From assembly GCA_046296655.1 (NCBI GenBank), contig JBKBLE010000012.1, positions 1-59,278 on the forward strand: a stretch of DNA of 59,278 nt. Reading direction: 5' to 3'. Below the pieces are notes generated by a model that was given only the letters and a program-made list of their open reading frames with translations, was not told where the DNA came from and ran no database searches. The position numbers were made by a program, and so were the translations under genes. This DNA is from Cloacibacterium sp046296655. GTDB lineage: Bacteria; Bacteroidota; Bacteroidia; Flavobacteriales; Weeksellaceae. The first letter of the stretch is position 1. Each line of letters opens with the position of its first letter. Shown one piece after another: positions 22,395 through 31,779 of the stretch.

Positions 22395-23738
22395 ATGGAT
22401 TACGATAGTGTCGTCAAACTTCTTATTGCTTTATTACTCGTATTATTAAACGGTTTTTTCGTAGCGGCGGAATTCTCCATCGTTAAGGTTCGTTATTCAC
22501 AGATTCAAATTAAGGCTGCTGAAGGAAACAAAATGGCGAAACAAGCCGAATACATCATCAAACATTTAGATGCTTATTTATCTGCTACACAATTAGGGAT
22601 TACCTTAGCTTCATTAGCATTAGGTTGGGTAGGAGAAAGCGCTCTGGAACATGTTTTCCATGGCATATTCTCTTATTTCAATATCAATATTGCACCTGCA
22701 ATGATTAAGACAATTTCTGTGGTAGTCAGTTTCCTAATCATCACGATTATGCATATTGTTTTTGGGGAGTTAGTACCTAAATCTATTGCCATTAGAAAAT
22801 CAGAAGCCACTACATTATTCATTTCTGCACCATTAAGATTATTCTACAATATTTTCAAACCATTTATTTGGTTAATGAATTTATTTTCAAATGCTTTTTT
22901 GAAATTAATAGGAATCCATCCTGCTTCCGAACATGATATTCACTCTACAGAAGAACTTCAATTGTTGGTAAAACAATCAGCTGATAGTGGAGAAATAGAA
23001 GAAGAAAACTACGAAATCATTAAAAATGCTTTTGATTTTACAGACCACACTGCAAAACAAGTGATGGTGCCTCGTCAAAACATTATTTCTATTGACATAG
23101 AAGATGATAAAGAAGAAATTCTAAAACAAATCATCGATTGTGGATATTCTAGAATCCCAGTGTTTAAAAACTCGATTGATAACATTATCGGAGTTTTCTA
23201 CACCAAGGAAATCATGAGAGAATACATCAAAAACAAAGACCTTGACTTAAAAGAGTTTTTGAGAGAAGCATTCTTCGTGGTAGGAAGTAAAAAGATTTCA
23301 GACCTGTTAAATGTTTTCCAGCAAAAGAAACAGCATTTAGCCATCGTTATCGATGAATTCGGAGGCACAGAAGGAATTCTTACTTTAGAAGATATTTTAG
23401 AAGAATTGGTGGGCGAAATCCAAGATGAAGAGGATGATGAAGATAAAATTGTAGACCAAGTTGGCGAAAACGTTTTCTGGGTAAAAGCAACTCAACCTTT
23501 AGAAGAAATTAACGAGTGTTTGCCGAAAGAATTATCAGAAGTTGGTGAATACAATACTTTAGCTGGATTTATTCTGCATCAATTAGAAGATATACCAGGA
23601 GAAAATCAAGAGTTCGATATCGATGATTATCATTTCAAAATTTTGAAAATGAACAATAAGTCGGTGGAATTGGTAGAATTGGTGTACGATCCTAAAGATA
23701 TTGTAGATGACTTAACCGAAGAAATTAGCGAAATCTAA
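22395..23738 (+). CDS. CNNM/CorC-type hemolysin-family membrane protein
   Basis: A 447-residue protein with the DUF21 (CNNM) membrane domain (about residues 1-190, four helices), two CBS domains (around VMVPRQNIISIDIE and HLAIVIDEFGGTEGILTLEDILEELVG) and a C-terminal CorC_HlyC domain. The family is annotated as hemolysin-like, and several members act in magnesium efflux or metal transport. In Flavobacteriia the gliding protein GldE belongs to this family; without neighbours such as gldD I cannot assign it. The next gene, clpS, is unrelated in function. Confidence 0.9.
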   Translation: MDYDSVVKLLIALLLVLLNGFFVAAEFSIVKVRYSQIQIKAAEGNKMAKQAEYIIKHLDAYLSATQLGITLASLALGWVGESALEHVFHGIFSYFNINIAPAMIKTISVVVSFLIITIMHIVFGELVPKSIAIRKSEATTLFISAPLRLFYNIFKPFIWLMNLFSNAFLKLIGIHPASEHDIHSTEELQLLVKQSADSGEIEEENYEIIKNAFDFTDHTAKQVMVPRQNIISIDIEDDKEEILKQIIDCGYSRIPVFKNSIDNIIGVFYTKEIMREYIKNKDLDLKEFLREAFFVVGSKKISDLLNVFQQKKQHLAIVIDEFGGTEGILTLEDILEELVGEIQDEEDDEDKIVDQVGENVFWVKATQPLEEINECLPKELSEVGEYNTLAGFILHQLEDIPGENQEFDIDDYHFKILKMNNKSVELVELVYDPKDIVDDLTEEISEI

Positions 23739-23742
23739 TTAA

Positions 23743-23770
23743 TCTCAACCTTTACCTTTACCTTTACCTC
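23743..23770. repeat. Low-complexity CCTTTA tract before clpS
   Basis: Three copies of CCTTTA in succession between the CNNM/CBS gene and clpS. The same words recur at 29945-29983. Confidence 0.7.
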
Positions 23771-23789
23771 AAAGTTAACTTCAGTCAAA

Positions 23790-24077
23790 ATGAAATTTTA
23801 CGATAATCCTCAAAGAGAATATCAAGAAGAAGTAGCGCTTCTAGAACAGGAAGACGAAGTCTATAAATTAGTGCTGCATAATGATGATGTAAACACTTTT
23901 GATTTCGTGATAGAGTGTTTAATCGAAATTTGTAAACATACGCTAGAACAAGCCGAACAATGCACCATTTTGGTACATTACAAAGGCAAATGCACCGTAA
24001 AAACAGGTAGCATGGAGCTTTTGAAACCCATGCACGAAAAATTAATTTCCAGAGGTCTTACTTCTGAGATTGTATAA
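23790..24077 (+). CDS. clpS: ATP-dependent Clp protease adaptor ClpS
   Basis: ClpS delivers N-degron substrates to ClpA-type unfoldases. The 95 residues contain the family core: VLHNDDVNTFDFVIECL (binding pocket with the N/D-rich loop), a histidine and leucines in ICKHTLEQAEQCTILVHYKGKC, and the terminal segment around LISRGLTSEIV. The N-terminal extension is acidic. The gene ends 5 bp before a strong terminator. Confidence 0.95.
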   Translation: MKFYDNPQREYQEEVALLEQEDEVYKLVLHNDDVNTFDFVIECLIEICKHTLEQAEQCTILVHYKGKCTVKTGSMELLKPMHEKLISRGLTSEIV

Positions 24078-24081
24078 ATAG

Positions 24082-24116
24082 AAAAACTCGTTCCAAAATT
24101 TCGGAACGAGTTTTTT
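24082..24116 (+). terminator. Terminator after clpS
   Basis: AAAAACTCGTTCC / GGAACGAGTTTTTT stem with a short AAAATTTC loop. Confidence 0.9.
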
Positions 24117-24201
24117 GTTATCAAATTTTCTTTAACTTAAGAACGAAATTTAATAGTTGTTCTATTTGTACAATATTAATATTCTAAAATTTACAAGCTT
24201 A

Positions 24202-24334
24202 TCAATTGCGTCGGGCTTTAGCCCGATGAAAAAGTCAAAAAAATAAATGGCTTTAGCCAAAACCTAGATAAAATTTGGCTAAAGCCAATCTTGTATTGGA
24301 TTAAAAAAAACGGGCTAAAGCCCGTTCCAATTGA
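24202..24334. repeat. REP/BIME-like palindromic element
   Basis: A 133-bp element with imperfect 24-bp terminal inverted repeats that contain TCAATTG and CGGGCTTTAGCCCG (24202-24225 and 24311-24334). An inner inverted pair, ATGGCTTTAGCCAAAA and TTTGGCTAAAGCCAAT, is nested inside. Each arm is itself a hairpin (GGGCTTTAGCCC, TGGCTTTAGCCA). This is the architecture of extragenic palindromic repeats mobilised by REP-associated transposases. It fills the gap between clpS and the M28 peptidase gene. Confidence 0.8.
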
Positions 24335-24374
24335 TATATTAAAGTGATGGATTTAATGGTATTTTGAATTAAGA

Positions 24375-26576
24375 TTAGAATTTCACCTTAAAAACCTTCG
24401 TTTCTCCATTTCTAATCACGGTAACGTCTTTTTCGTCTCCAGCATTGAGTTTTGATAAACAATCCATATAAGAATAGACTTCTGTGATTTTGCAATCTCC
24501 AATTTGGGTAAGAATATCTCCAGATTGAATTCCTGCAACTGCAGCAGGTCTGTTATCAGTAACTCCATCAATGTGCAAACCATCTTTAGAATCTGCATAA
24601 CTTGGCATAATTCCCAATGTTACTTTGTATTTTGGGACAGATTTGGTAGAAGTGGTTTTAGTCTTCGTAAACGGAATTTCAGATTTTTGAGAAAGTTCAT
24701 TCGCAATGCCAAAAACATATTGGGTGATAGTTTTTAGGCCATCGAAATTTATTTTATCACTGTCATCACTGGGTTTGTGATAGTCTGCATGCGTTCCCGT
24801 AAATAAGAATAAAACAGGAATATCTTTCAGATAGAAGCTGGTATGATCAGAAGGACCAACTCCAGATTCATCTAACGTAATATTATAACCTGCAGGTTTC
24901 ACTTTTTTCACTAAATCTGGGAAAATAGGAGAGGAACCTACACCTCCTACCGTAAGGTTTTTATCTTTGTCTAATCTTCCTACCATATCCATATTAATCA
25001 TGGTGACTACATTAGGATATTGAGATTTTACATTTTCTGCGAATTTTTTAGAGCCAATCAGTCCGTCTTCTTCTGCAGAGAAAAGCACAAAAACGTAATT
25101 TACTTTTTCCTGAGTCTTATTTTTGGCAAAAATTCTCGCCAATTCCATCACTGCCGAAACGCCAGAAGCATTGTCATCTGCACCATTGTGAATTTGTCCG
25201 TCAGAATTCATCAGCGTAGATTGATGATGTTGGTTCAATCCTAAATGGTCATAATGTGCGCCAATGACAATCGTTTTAGCGGCTTTATTGTCTAAATATC
25301 CTATCACGTTGGTTCCTTTACTTGGAGTAAAAGAATTTTCATCGTGTGGATTGAGTTTAATGGAATATTCAAATGGTTGTAAATGGGTTTTAAGTCCTAA
25401 TTTTTTAAAATATTTTTGAATATAATTGGCGGCTTTTTGCTCGCCTTCACTTCCTGCCAATCTGCCTTGCAATTCGTCACTGGCAAGATAAGTAAGATGG
25501 TTTTTAAGTTGAGTTTCGTTTACATTTTCTACTTCGTCTGTATCTACCCAATCTGCAATGAAAACATTGGTTTCTCTTGGTTTAGACTGATTTCTATTGC
25601 TGCTGAAAACCAATTTTTTCCCATCTTTAGAAAACATCGGGAATGCATTGAATTCACTTTCGTAGGTGATTTGTTTCAGATTTTTTCCTTCTAAATCAAT
25701 GGTGTACAATTGGAAATCATAACCTCTCGTAGAATGATGATTACTTGAGAAAATAATTTTCTTATCATTTGGAGTAAAATATGGTGCCCAATTCGCTTTT
25801 CCAAGGTGCGTAATTTGTTTTAAATCGGTTCCATCAGCATTGATGGTGTAGATTTCCATATTGGTTGGTGCAACGAGATTTTGAGCCAAATAATCTTTGT
25901 ATTCTTTAATTTCTGCATCGGTTTTTGGTCGAGAAGCACGGAATACAATTTTTTTAGAATCATGAGAGAAAAATGCGCCGCCGTCATATCCTAAACCGAA
26001 GGTAAGTTGTTTCAGATTTTTCCCATCAATATCCATCGTCCAGAGTTCTAAATCGCCAGTTCTGGTAGAAGTGAAAACAATTTTTTTACCATCTGGAGAA
26101 ACCACCGCTTCTGCATCATAACCAGGAACATCTGTTAATTTTTTGACAATTTTCCCGCTTAAATCTGCCATATAAATGTCAAATTCTGGATAAATTGCCC
26201 AAAGATATTTTCCGTCTTTAGAAACAGGTGGAGCTGGACAAGCGCTGCTCGCTTCATGCGTAGAAGCGTAGAGAATATGTTGGTTATCTGGCATAAAGAA
26301 AGAGCAAGTGGTTCTTCCTTTTCCTGTAGAAATTAATTGTAGATTGTCAGATTTTTTAGAATAATCCTTCGATAAATCATAGGCGAAAATCTGGTCACAT
26401 TCTGCTCCCAAATTTTTATTGGTAACTTGCATGGTCAGGAATTTTCCATTGGGAGAAAAATACGCTTCTGCATTATCTCCACCATCAGTCAATTGCTGAA
26501 TATTTCTAAGATTTCTTTCTTGTGAAAATAAGAGAACACTGTTAAGCAGTGCAAGAATGATTACATTTTTCTTCAT
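24375..26576 (-). CDS. Secreted M28 peptidase with TolB-like propeller and PDZ domain
   Basis: A 733-residue exported protein in three parts. After a signal peptide (MKKNVIILALLNSVLLFSQ) comes a TolB-type beta-propeller with repeated blades (DGKKIVFTSTR, DSKKIVFRASR, DKKIIFSSNHH, DGKKLVFSSNR). Then a PA-less M28 aminopeptidase domain with zinc motifs IGAHYDHLG, HNGADDNASG, EEDGLIGS and PSDHTSFYLKDIPVL. The C-terminus is a PDZ domain (IQSGDILTQIGDCKI). It probably digests peptides in the periplasm or outside. The ATG at 26576 is chosen because the longer frame begins at TTG inside the preceding gene. Confidence 0.9.
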   Translation of the reverse strand: MKKNVIILALLNSVLLFSQERNLRNIQQLTDGGDNAEAYFSPNGKFLTMQVTNKNLGAECDQIFAYDLSKDYSKKSDNLQLISTGKGRTTCSFFMPDNQHILYASTHEASSACPAPPVSKDGKYLWAIYPEFDIYMADLSGKIVKKLTDVPGYDAEAVVSPDGKKIVFTSTRTGDLELWTMDIDGKNLKQLTFGLGYDGGAFFSHDSKKIVFRASRPKTDAEIKEYKDYLAQNLVAPTNMEIYTINADGTDLKQITHLGKANWAPYFTPNDKKIIFSSNHHSTRGYDFQLYTIDLEGKNLKQITYESEFNAFPMFSKDGKKLVFSSNRNQSKPRETNVFIADWVDTDEVENVNETQLKNHLTYLASDELQGRLAGSEGEQKAANYIQKYFKKLGLKTHLQPFEYSIKLNPHDENSFTPSKGTNVIGYLDNKAAKTIVIGAHYDHLGLNQHHQSTLMNSDGQIHNGADDNASGVSAVMELARIFAKNKTQEKVNYVFVLFSAEEDGLIGSKKFAENVKSQYPNVVTMINMDMVGRLDKDKNLTVGGVGSSPIFPDLVKKVKPAGYNITLDESGVGPSDHTSFYLKDIPVLFLFTGTHADYHKPSDDSDKINFDGLKTITQYVFGIANELSQKSEIPFTKTKTTSTKSVPKYKVTLGIMPSYADSKDGLHIDGVTDNRPAAVAGIQSGDILTQIGDCKITEVYSYMDCLSKLNAGDEKDVTVIRNGETKVFKVKF

Positions 26577-26586
26577 ATACGTTTTT

Positions 26587-29148
26587 TTAGAAAGGATAAC
26601 CAATCGAGAAGTTGAAGGTTGGTTTAAATGGTTTTATTTTGTCAAAAACCCATCTTTCGCCTTTTGGCTGATTTGGGTCGTGTAATTTGTAGGCTAAATC
26701 TATTCTTACCGTAATATACGCCACATGCATTCTCAACCCGAAACCAGAACCCAATCCCATTTGAGAAATAAATTTATTGAACTTAAATTCATCGCCAATT
26801 CCTGAATCTTTGGTGCTCCAAATGTTTCCAGCATCTGCGAAAACGGCGCCTTCAAACATGTCATTAAATGGATATCTGTATTCTATGTTGGTGGTCAATT
26901 TTACGTTATCCATCATATAAGCTCTCACTTTTTGGTCGATTTGTGTATCGGCAGGACCTAATCCACCGAAAGCAATCCAAGCTCTGATGTCATTACTTCC
27001 TCCATTGAAATACGAACGTATAAATGGCATGTTGCTAGAATTTCCGTAAGGAATTCCTACACCTATGAATTGTCTAACAATAAACTGTGATTTGTTTTTG
27101 AAAGTGAAATATTTTCTCGCATCAATATCGAATTTCACAAACTGAGAAATCGGAATGCCGAAAATGGTTTTGCTGTTGGTCAAAACTCCAGAATCCGTAT
27201 TGTTTTTACTGAAAACACTCAATAAATTCCCAGCCAATTCTACTTTAGCATCCAAAAAGAATGGGTTTTGATAGCCTTTTTTCCCGATTTCATTGTAAAT
27301 ATAGTTGTAAGCCAAAGAATTGATGAGAACGTCTTGTGTTAATCGGTCTTTTTTAATGGTAGACTGTTTGAAATTGAGCAATAAATCTAAACCAGTTGGC
27401 GAAAGACTATTCGCAAAACCTGTATCATTAAGCAATAATCTAGATTTGGCTTCGGTGTCTAAATTAATAGCACTAGGATTATAGATATCATAGAGATTAA
27501 AAATCCCGTCTTTAATGTCTCCTTCCGTTTTGAATAACTCATAATATTTATTCTTATTTCGAGTAAATGAAAACTGCGTGTTAAAAACAGATAATCTATG
27601 AGAAATGACTTCATTCACGGTGATGAAATAATTCAAACCAGCGTTCACGTTGATTCTGTCCATCCCAATATTATTCTGTACCGAAGCACCTAAATTCACT
27701 GTAGAAACAGGCGAATATTTATTCGGGACAAATTTTTCGGTGTTAAAGGGCAAGAGCAATCTTGGGAAATTCAACCCAAATTGCAGGGAATATTCAGAAG
27801 CGTTAAACAACGCATTAGGATTTTTTTCATCGTAAACGGTACCAAAAGTTCCAGAAACACTTCCCGTAAAGTTTTCGGCGCCACCAAAAACATTTCTAGC
27901 CGTCAATTCGGCAGAAGGAGAAAACCCGAAGTTCAAAATTTGAGAATAATGTAAATCAAGCGCCGTTTTAAAATTGTATTTCGGCAACGGAATAAGCTTA
28001 TATTTTACATTGATAATCGTATCATTCGGATTGCTGTATTGATCTGGTGATGCTTCATAGCTCGCAATACTGAAATTATTAAGGGCAATGAAGTTTCTTT
28101 TGGTAAGATCAAGATTTTTTTGGTTGTAAATTTCACCTTTTTTAAGCGTAATCGGTCTCCAAAGTGCTTTAACCTTGTATTGGTCATCTATTCTTTTGAT
28201 GATGGCATTTTCGTATTCTTTAACATCTACATTGGCAGTGTCGGTAAGTTTTTCTAAATATTGAATTTCAACGTTACCAATCGTGTATTGTTTGTAAGGT
28301 GTTTTCAGCGTGTCTTTTAAAATATCCATGGTGAGTGGAACTTGCTTTCTGCTTTGCAAAGTGTCTGCGGTAAAATAAATTTCGCCACCATCTCTATTGA
28401 AGCTATAATAACCCTTTTCTTGCATGAGTTCGGTAATTCTTTTTACCTCGTCTTCTAATTTTTCTTGGTCTAGAACAGCTCCTGATTTTACTTTAGATTC
28501 TGTAATTTTTTGTTCGTAAATATTTCGGATGTTTTCGTAGGGAATATTGTAGTAATATCCGTTGATATAAGTAGGATCTTTGTATGTGATTTTGTAATTG
28601 GCTTGTGCTTTTTTTGCCGCCGAATCGAGTTTGTGAGAAAAATCGACATGAGCGTCCCAAAATCCTTTATACACCAAGAATTTTTTAATGGAATTAGCAC
28701 TGGTTTCGGTTTTTCCTTGATCTAAAATAATAGGTGGTTTTCCTAAAGAATGCCAAACTCTGTTCCAAAACAAACTATTGCCCTTCAATTCTGGGTGATT
28801 GTATTTCACATAAAGAGAATCTCTCAGTTTTTGGTTTCTCATTTGTCTCGGAAACGTTTGATACTCGTTTAGAATGCTGTCATATTTCGCATTCGCCATG
28901 TTATAAATCCATAAACGAGTAGGGAACAAATAGAGGACTTTTTTATTGGGTTTTTGACTAACAAAATTCGGGATTTCTTCATCGAAATCTTTTCGGTCTA
29001 CATATTCAAAATTATTTTTGGTCAATAAATACTCACCATTGGGAACTTTCTTGGTACTGTTACAACCGTAAAGAAACCAAACGAGGATTGCAAAAGATAA
29101 AAATATGTGGTATTTTTGAAAATATTTAAAAAAATGCTTACTGCTCAT
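26587..29148 (-). CDS. TamA-like Omp85 outer membrane lipoprotein (TamL)
   Basis: An 853-residue BamA/TamA-superfamily protein. It has a lipoprotein signal (hydrophobic stretch ending FLYGC, cysteine at about residue 29), a POTRA-containing periplasmic part of about 380 residues, and a 16-strand barrel (from about residue 400) ending FNFSIGYPF. This lipidated TamA form (TamL) is typical of Bacteroidota and works with TamB in outer-membrane protein or lipid insertion. The start codon at 29148 overlaps by 15 bp, in divergent direction, the start region of the rRNA/tRNA methyltransferase gene. The M28 peptidase gene follows 10 bp downstream. Confidence 0.85.
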   Translation of the reverse strand: MSSKHFFKYFQKYHIFLSFAILVWFLYGCNSTKKVPNGEYLLTKNNFEYVDRKDFDEEIPNFVSQKPNKKVLYLFPTRLWIYNMANAKYDSILNEYQTFPRQMRNQKLRDSLYVKYNHPELKGNSLFWNRVWHSLGKPPIILDQGKTETSANSIKKFLVYKGFWDAHVDFSHKLDSAAKKAQANYKITYKDPTYINGYYYNIPYENIRNIYEQKITESKVKSGAVLDQEKLEDEVKRITELMQEKGYYSFNRDGGEIYFTADTLQSRKQVPLTMDILKDTLKTPYKQYTIGNVEIQYLEKLTDTANVDVKEYENAIIKRIDDQYKVKALWRPITLKKGEIYNQKNLDLTKRNFIALNNFSIASYEASPDQYSNPNDTIINVKYKLIPLPKYNFKTALDLHYSQILNFGFSPSAELTARNVFGGAENFTGSVSGTFGTVYDEKNPNALFNASEYSLQFGLNFPRLLLPFNTEKFVPNKYSPVSTVNLGASVQNNIGMDRINVNAGLNYFITVNEVISHRLSVFNTQFSFTRNKNKYYELFKTEGDIKDGIFNLYDIYNPSAINLDTEAKSRLLLNDTGFANSLSPTGLDLLLNFKQSTIKKDRLTQDVLINSLAYNYIYNEIGKKGYQNPFFLDAKVELAGNLLSVFSKNNTDSGVLTNSKTIFGIPISQFVKFDIDARKYFTFKNKSQFIVRQFIGVGIPYGNSSNMPFIRSYFNGGSNDIRAWIAFGGLGPADTQIDQKVRAYMMDNVKLTTNIEYRYPFNDMFEGAVFADAGNIWSTKDSGIGDEFKFNKFISQMGLGSGFGLRMHVAYITVRIDLAYKLHDPNQPKGERWVFDKIKPFKPTFNFSIGYPF
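29111..29118 (+). promoter_or_regulatory. TATTTTTG box before the SpoU methyltransferase gene
   Basis: Exact TAnnTTTG element 15 bp before the ATG at 29134. It lies inside the 5' end of the divergent tamL-like gene. Confidence 0.55.
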
Positions 29149-29862
29149 AAAATAAAAGTTTTTCAGTCTTTAGACAAAAAGAAGTTCAGACAAAAATACA
29201 ATTTGTTTTTGGTTGAAGGTAACAAAATAATCCAAGAGTTGAAACATTCTTCTTACAAAATTCAAGAAATTTTTTCTATTCAACCTGAAGATTTATCCTT
29301 CCCCGAAACAAAGATTCATCCTATTACAGAACGTGAACTGAAGAAAATTAGTTTTCTGCAAACGCCAAAAGACTCTGTAGCGGTAGTAGAATTGCCTTCT
29401 ACTGAATTGCTAGAGCAACAGAAAATACAGATTATTTTAGATGGAATTCAAGACCCGGGAAATCTGGGAACCATCATCAGATTGGCAGATTGGTTCGGAA
29501 TAGAGCAGGTGATTTGCAGTCAAGACACTGTAGATATGTACAATCCAAAAGTAATTCAGTCGACCAAAGGTTCTTTTGCTAGAATCAATGTGGTGTATAC
29601 CGATTTAACCGAATATTTGTCTAAAACAGACGCTGTAAACATAGGAACAGATATGGTAGGCGAAAATATTTATCACTTTGATTTTCCAGAGAAATTCAAT
29701 CTTATTTTGGGCAATGAAGGAAACGGAATGCGACCAGAAGTTGAAAAATTGGTTTCCCAAAACATTACCATTCCACGATTCGGGCAAAAACAATCTACAG
29801 AAAGCCTTAATGTTTCGATGGCGACAGGAATTATTCTAGGGCAGATTTTTTCTAAAATTTAA
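29134..29862 (+). CDS. SpoU/TrmH-family RNA 2'-O-methyltransferase
   Basis: A 242-residue SPOUT methyltransferase that probably 2'-O-methylates a ribose in rRNA or tRNA with S-adenosylmethionine. The SpoU motifs are present: LDGIQDPGNLGTIIRLADWFG (motif 1, in parts), LILGNEGNGMRPEVE (motif 2) and ESLNVSMATGIILGQ (motif 3, the knot). A substrate-binding N-terminal domain precedes it. I chose the ATG at 29134 because the promoter box at 29111-29118 lies downstream of the GTG start at 29107. The exact target nucleotide is unknown. Confidence 0.9.
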   Translation: MLTAHKIKVFQSLDKKKFRQKYNLFLVEGNKIIQELKHSSYKIQEIFSIQPEDLSFPETKIHPITERELKKISFLQTPKDSVAVVELPSTELLEQQKIQIILDGIQDPGNLGTIIRLADWFGIEQVICSQDTVDMYNPKVIQSTKGSFARINVVYTDLTEYLSKTDAVNIGTDMVGENIYHFDFPEKFNLILGNEGNGMRPEVEKLVSQNITIPRFGQKQSTESLNVSMATGIILGQIFSKI

Positions 29863-29865
29863 GGA

Positions 29866-29983
29866 TTAGGATTTAGGAATTAGAGGTTAGGATTTAGGAA
29901 TTAGTTTTGAGAAAAATGTTTATCTTTAAAAGCTAATTTTTATATCAACCTTTACCTCAATCTCAACCTTTACCTTTACTTCT
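29866..29983. repeat. Low-complexity tract of TTAGGAATTAG and AACCTTTACCTC words
   Basis: TTAGGATTTAGGAATTAG occurs twice in tandem, followed by several CAACCTTTACC words. It fills the gap between the methyltransferase and the lipid kinase genes and is related to the tract before clpS. Confidence 0.7.
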
Positions 29984-29987
29984 CTCA

Positions 29988-30917
29988 ATGCCAAAAATCG
30001 CCTTTTTCATCAATCCTATGATTAGACATTTCAAGAAAATTGAAATCGACATTCAGCATCATTTTCTCAATCAAGACTATCAGTTTTTTATTTCAGAATA
30101 TTCTGGACATTTTTTAACCTTGCCAAAACATGCGGTGGAAGAAGGTTTTACGCATTTTATTGCAGTAGGTGGAGATGGAACGCTGAATGAGATTGTGAAT
30201 GGCTTAATAGAAGCATTTCGTACAGAAAATGGCTATGATTGGGAAAGGATTTCTCAAATAAAAATTGGAATTTTACCATCAGGAAGCGGAAATGATTTTA
30301 TCAAAAATCTTGGTTATACAACCATTGACGAATTGCAATCGCTTATTACAAAAGATTCTTCAGAACTTGTAGATGTGGGTTTTGCGGAATTTCTGAACCG
30401 AGAAAAACAAAAAGCTGAGCGTTTTTTCATCAATGTTTCAGATGTGGGAATTGGGGGAGAAGTAGTCATCAGTAAAGAAAGATTACCTTTGGTTTTTCCG
30501 GGTGACGTGAATTATTTCATCGCTATTCTTTCTACGTTTTTAATGTACAAAAAGAAAACCATCAAGGTTACTGCCAAAGATTTTACGTGGCAAGGAAAAG
30601 TGCTGAATTATGTAGTAGCCAATGCCAAATATTTTGGGAATGCTATAGGAATTGCGCCTCATGCAGAGATTTCTGATGGCGAATTTGCCATTACCAATGT
30701 TGGTGACATCAGCTTGTTAGATTACTTCAAAAATATTGGAACGGCTAAAAAATGCAAAAAAATCAATCATCCACAAGTTTCTTATACTTCGGCTCAAGAA
30801 GTTTTCATCGAAAATGCAGATGGTCTGGCTTTAACCATTGATATGGACGGAGAATTCATCGGTTATGCACCGGTAAAATTCACTTGTCTCCAAGAAAAAC
30901 TGCGTTTTTTGAAGTAA
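29988..30917 (+). CDS. Diacylglycerol/lipid kinase (YegS/DagK-like)
   Basis: A 309-residue lipid kinase of the diacylglycerol-kinase catalytic family that phosphorylates diacylglycerol or a related lipid at the inner membrane. Motifs seen: VGGDGTLNEIVNG (ATP site, about residues 58-70), ILPSGSGNDFIKNLG, and the C-terminal beta domain ending IDMDGEFIGYAPVKF. It has no membrane helix, as expected. It converges with the mscS-like gene, with only 3 bp between the two stop codons. Confidence 0.9.
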   Translation: MPKIAFFINPMIRHFKKIEIDIQHHFLNQDYQFFISEYSGHFLTLPKHAVEEGFTHFIAVGGDGTLNEIVNGLIEAFRTENGYDWERISQIKIGILPSGSGNDFIKNLGYTTIDELQSLITKDSSELVDVGFAEFLNREKQKAERFFINVSDVGIGGEVVISKERLPLVFPGDVNYFIAILSTFLMYKKKTIKVTAKDFTWQGKVLNYVVANAKYFGNAIGIAPHAEISDGEFAITNVGDISLLDYFKNIGTAKKCKKINHPQVSYTSAQEVFIENADGLALTIDMDGEFIGYAPVKFTCLQEKLRFLK

Positions 30918-30920
30918 AAA

Positions 30921-31778
30921 TTATTCTTTTACCGTTTTTCGTTCATCATCAGGATTGGGAGAATTTTCCTCGATTTGAATGTCTTGTTTTTTGATGTAAT
31001 GAATAACTTTGAACAAAATTTCAGATTTTAAACTGTTTCCGGGAGCGTTTACATCAGTCGTTTTGAACCAATAAGCGCAACGCAATTTTATTTTTTCGCC
31101 GTCTATTTCTTGTACATAAACACTTGCATGAGGATTTTTTTCTACTTCTTCAAACGAATTGATAATGTGCAAAATATCCTTCATCACTTTTTCTAAATCT
31201 TCGGAATAATTTACATTGATAAAGAATTCACTTCTCAAAAGTTGATTGTAAGTGAAGTTTTCAAGTGGATTTTTAAGAATAATGGAATTGGGAATGAAAA
31301 CATCTTTTCCGTCAAGAGTTTTAATATTGGTTTCTCTGAGCGACATTTTTTTAACTCTGCCTCTCATTCCTTGCACTTCTATTAAATCGCCTATTCTAAA
31401 AGGTCTTCTAAACGCCATAAGAATTCCTGCCAAGAAATTTTCGCCAATATCTTTTAAAGCAAAACCTACAATAAAAGTGGTGAGCGCAGTTCCTGCCAGA
31501 ATTTTATTGGTAATATTTCCGTAGCCCAAAATCCCCAAACAAACGATAACCAAAAAGATGGTGAGGATAAAAGAAACGATATTTACCAAGAAATCTGTAA
31601 CGATAGAATCTTTTGATTTTTCGTCTATGAATTTGGTAACAACTTTTGAAAATAGTTTAATGGCGTAAATTCCCGCAATAAAGACCAAAATTGCCATCAA
31701 AATTGCAGGCAATTGACTTAGGAAATTTTCCCATGAATGTTGTATGGTAGTTCTAAAATCTACAAATTCCTTTTCCAT
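30921..31778 (-). CDS. Small-conductance mechanosensitive channel, MscS family
   Basis: A 285-residue inner-membrane channel that opens under membrane tension and releases osmolytes. Three membrane helices (about residues 17-40, 58-84 and 88-114) are followed by the pore-lining TM3 segment GTALTTFIVGFALKDIGENFLAG and the beta domain with FRIGDLIEVQGMRGRVKKMSLRETNIKTLDG (in parts), the family hallmark. The C-terminal domain is short. It is the last gene of a four-gene operon of envelope-stress-like small proteins. Confidence 0.92.
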   Translation of the reverse strand: MEKEFVDFRTTIQHSWENFLSQLPAILMAILVFIAGIYAIKLFSKVVTKFIDEKSKDSIVTDFLVNIVSFILTIFLVIVCLGILGYGNITNKILAGTALTTFIVGFALKDIGENFLAGILMAFRRPFRIGDLIEVQGMRGRVKKMSLRETNIKTLDGKDVFIPNSIILKNPLENFTYNQLLRSEFFINVNYSEDLEKVMKDILHIINSFEEVEKNPHASVYVQEIDGEKIKLRCAYWFKTTDVNAPGNSLKSEILFKVIHYIKKQDIQIEENSPNPDDERKTVKE

Positions 31779-31779
31779 A

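Noticed and set aside
24202..24334. Start of a CRISPR array
   Set aside because: Only one pair of terminal repeats with nested palindromes and no spacers of constant length.
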